Source: Clavibacter sp. A6099 (GTDB lineage Bacteria > Actinomycetota > Actinomycetes > Actinomycetales > Microbacteriaceae). Taken from it: 64,000 nucleotides of DNA. Within the stretch, counting starts at the first letter, position 1, and each line of letters starts with the position of its first letter. Of this stretch, positions 61,908 to 64,000 are shown piece by piece. The notes under the pieces were generated by a model that saw only the letters and a list, made by a program, of their open reading frames with translations, was not told the DNA's origin and ran no database searches. The stretch spans positions 558,001 to 622,000 of the forward strand of contig NZ_CP083439.1 of NCBI RefSeq assembly GCF_021919125.1. Direction: 5' to 3'. The translations under genes and the position numbers were made by a program.

Positions 61908-64000
61908 CGGCGACCGGCGGTCGCGCGCGCGGCGGTGTCGGCGGGAGCGGTGGCGGCGGTGTCCGTGGTCGTCGCGGCGGCGCCAGCGGGCAGGTAGCGG
62001 CCGGTCTTCACCTCGCGCCACGGGCCGATCGGGTTGCCGCTCCAGCGGCTGGCCTCGGGCACGAGCTCCCCGCGCATCACGAGGCTCGCGGGCCCCACGG
62101 TGGCCTGCGGGCCGATGCGCGCCGCGGGGAGGATGACGCTGTGCGGCCCGAGGGTCGCACCGGCGTCGAGGGTGACGGTGTCCATGCTCATGATCCGATC
62201 ATGGAACAGATGCGTCTGGACGACACATCCGCGGTTGATCGTGGATGCGTCGCCGAGCGTCACGAGGTCGGCCTCGGGCAGCCAGTGCGAGTCGCACCAG
62301 ACGCCGGATCCGATGCGCGCTCCGAGGCTCCGCAGCCACCAGACGAGCGCGGGCGTTCCCGCCGCCGACGACGCGAACCAGGGCGCCGCGACCATCTCGG
62401 TGAAGACGTCCGACACCTCGCTGCGCCACACGAACGACGACCACAGCGGGTGCTCCTCGGCGCGGATGCGGCCGATGAGGATCCACTTGGCCGCCGTCGA
62501 GATCGCCGCCGCCACCGCGCCGGCGACCAGCAGCACCACGCCGCCGAGCAGGAATGCGACGAGCGGACCCCACGCCTCGGTGAGCGCGGCGAGCGTCACG
62601 AGGACGGCCAGGCCGATCGCGCAGGTGACGAAGACGGGCACGACGCGGAGCAGCTCCCACAGGATCCGGGCCACGCGCAGCCGGGTCGGCGGCCGGAACG
62701 TGCGCGAGTCGTCGGCGGCGGCGACCGTGCGCCGGAGCCGGACGGGCGGGGAGCCGAGCCATGAGGATCCGGACTTCGACTTCGTGGGCGCCGCCGAGAG
62801 CACGGCGACGAGGCCGTCCTTCGGCACCTTGTGGCCGGGGCCCGCCATGCCGGAGTTGCCGAGGAACGCGCGCTGGCCGATCTCGGCGCGGGCGACGCGC
62901 ATCCAGCCGCCGCCGAGCTCGTAGCCCGCCACGAGCGTGTCGTCGGCGAGGAAGGCGCCGTCGCGGATGGTGGTCATCGCGGGGATGAGGAGCACGGTCG
63001 ACGCCTCGACGTCCTTGCCCACGCGGGCGCCGAGGAGGCGCAGCCACACGGGCGTGAAGAGGCCGGCGTAGAGCGGGAAGAGCACGGTTCGGGCGAGGTC
63101 GAGCAGGCGCTCGGTCGTCCACAGCTGCCAGCCGACGCGGCTCCGCACCGCGTGGATGCCCTCGCTGACGCCGAGGCCGAGGAGGCGCACGGATCCGACG
63201 ACGAGGAGCGCGAGCACGAGGCCGGTCATGAGCACGGCGGGCACGAGCGCGCCGAGGCCGCGCCACCACACGTCGCCGAGGTCGGCGGATCCGCGGATCG
63301 CGGCCGCGAGGATCCCGCCGCCCGCGACGAAGCCGACCACCGGCACGAGGGCGGTCGCGACGGAGGCGGCGCCGTACGCCGTGACCCAGCGCGTGTTGCG
63401 CGGCGGCCGGTGGTCGGGCCACCAGACGCGGGCCTTGCCCTCGCGCGCGGCCGGGGATCCGGCCCAGCGCTGGCCCGACGGCACCCGGCCGAACACGGCC
63501 GAGCCCGGCGCGATCTCCGCGCCCTTGCCGATGCGCGTGCCCGGCAGGAGCGTCGAGCGCGTGCCGACCGTGGACCCCGCGCCGATGCGGACCGCGCCGA
63601 CGCGCACGGTGTCTCCGTCGATCCAGTACCCGGAGAGGTCGACCTCCGGCTCGACGGACGCGCCCCGGCCGATGCGGAGCATGCCCGTGACCGGCGGCAG
63701 CGTGTGCAGGTCGACGTCGTCGGCGATGCGCGCGCCGAGCGCGCGCGCGTAGTACGTGATCCACGGCGCGCCCGCGAGCCCGACCGCGCCGATCTGCTGC
63801 GCGATCTGCTCGGCCAGCCAGATCCGCAGGTGCCAGCGGCCGCCGCGCGGGTGGTCGCCCGGCGTGAGGCCGCGGAGGAGGAGGCGCGCGGCGACCGCGG
63901 AGATCGCCATGCGGCCGAACGGCGTCGCGAAGAGGAGGAGGCCCGGGATCAGCAGCCACCACGAGACGTCGGGCAGCGCGTCGAAGCCGCCGAGCGGGCG
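61904..64000 (-). CDS. Pls/PosA-type NRPS-like protein, C-terminal membrane/acyltransferase half (partial, N-terminus outside the window)
   Basis: The frame is open to the right edge, so about 698 C-terminal residues are visible and the 5' part is missing. They match in size and layout the terminal domain of Pls/PosA-type non-ribosomal peptide synthetases, in which an adenylation and a carrier domain precede. Three left-handed-helix hexapeptide regions ('RIGAGSTVGTRSTLLPGTRIG', 'TIRDGAFLADDTLVAGYELGG' and 'ATLGPHSVILPAARIGPQATVG', in short) alternate with TM pairs. The protein probably links an activated amino acid or peptide to an acceptor at the membrane. The product is unknown. A Thr/Ala-rich tail ends it. 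It overlaps the M1 peptidase gene and lies close to a phosphopantetheinyl transferase gene. Confidence 0.85.
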   Translation of the reverse strand, partial: RPLGGFDALPDVSWWLLIPGLLLFATPFGRMAISAVAARLLLRGLTPGDHPRGGRWHLRIWLAEQIAQQIGAVGLAGAPWITYYARALGARIADDVDLHTLPPVTGMLRIGRGASVEPEVDLSGYWIDGDTVRVGAVRIGAGSTVGTRSTLLPGTRIGKGAEIAPGSAVFGRVPSGQRWAGSPAAREGKARVWWPDHRPPRNTRWVTAYGAASVATALVPVVGFVAGGGILAAAIRGSADLGDVWWRGLGALVPAVLMTGLVLALLVVGSVRLLGLGVSEGIHAVRSRVGWQLWTTERLLDLARTVLFPLYAGLFTPVWLRLLGARVGKDVEASTVLLIPAMTTIRDGAFLADDTLVAGYELGGGWMRVARAEIGQRAFLGNSGMAGPGHKVPKDGLVAVLSAAPTKSKSGSSWLGSPPVRLRRTVAAADDSRTFRPPTRLRVARILWELLRVVPVFVTCAIGLAVLVTLAALTEAWGPLVAFLLGGVVLLVAGAVAAAISTAAKWILIGRIRAEEHPLWSSFVWRSEVSDVFTEMVAAPWFASSAAGTPALVWWLRSLGARIGSGVWCDSHWLPEADLVTLGDASTINRGCVVQTHLFHDRIMSMDTVTLDAGATLGPHSVILPAARIGPQATVGPASLVMRGELVPEASRWSGNPIGPWREVKTGRYLPAGAAATTTDTAATAPADTAARATAGRR

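Noticed and set aside
1-64000. tRNA, rRNA or other structural RNA genes
   Set aside because: I looked for cloverleaf-type and rRNA-like sequence in the intergenic gaps and found nothing that I could support by eye.

Overview
The window looks like chromosomal DNA from a high-GC actinobacterium of the Microbacteriaceae, most likely Clavibacter or a close relative. The grounds are a base composition well above 70% GC, the archaeal-type AspRS, the coproporphyrin-dependent haem pathway, resA/ccdA/resB/ccsB next to menaquinone genes, and a secreted levansucrase beside a GH32 enzyme, as expected of a sugar-using plant associate. I identify 64 protein-coding genes, the last one running off the right edge. 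I see no rRNA, tRNA, CRISPR array or prophage.

Layout. 0-11.5 kb: quinone reductase with ArsR regulator, LCP cell-wall ligase, aspS, the 5-oxoprolinase operon pxpABC, a DUF2510 membrane protein, a UvrA-like ABC ATPase and a group-2 sigma factor. 11.8-21.7 kb: a respiratory block of cytochrome c maturation genes (resA-like, ccdA, resB, ccsB) and menaquinone genes (menC, menB, menE). This block is interrupted at 17.5-19.55 kb by a low-GC two-gene restriction-modification cassette (m5C methyltransferase plus GIY-YIG nuclease) flanked by a perfect 20-bp direct repeat. 22-38 kb: haem biosynthesis in two blocks. The first has hemA with two GNATs and a NUDIX gene on the minus strand, divergent from hemE-cgoX. 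The second is hemQ-hemH-hemC-hemD-hemB-hemL. Between them sit small envelope genes, an MptB-like mannosyltransferase and a TIGR03086 protein. 38-47.6 kb: a secreted-type nuclease family protein, an iron-box heme oxygenase, pfkA, a DNA glycosylase, a DsbA-like protein, an aldose epimerase and a MarR/OhrR regulator. 48.4-51.9 kb: divergent GH32 and GH68 fructan enzymes. 52-54.4 kb: a copper-type cluster (His-rich membrane protein, YcnI, CopC). 54.5-59.2 kb: a LysR regulator divergent from putA. 59.3-64 kb: a 4'-phosphopantetheinyl transferase, an M1 metallopeptidase and the C-terminal half of a Pls/PosA-type NRPS-like membrane protein.

How the genes work together. HemA/L/B/C/D/E make coproporphyrinogen III precursors, CgoX/HemH/HemQ finish haem by the coproporphyrin route, and ResA/CcdA/ResB/CcsB attach it to c-type cytochromes. 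MenB/C/E supply the quinone. The heme oxygenase, under a DtxR/IdeR-type box, would recover iron.

Sequence-level signals. (1) Many genes start 5-8 nt, most often exactly 6 nt, after a TANNNT -10 hexamer, which suggests leaderless transcription. (2) The palindrome GGATCC occurs about 140 times by hand count, several-fold above composition expectation and in all reading frames, yet I find none inside the R-M cassette. (3) Long perfect GC hairpins without a U-tract sit between convergent genes. (4) The heme oxygenase has Ala where the proximal haem-ligand His is expected.
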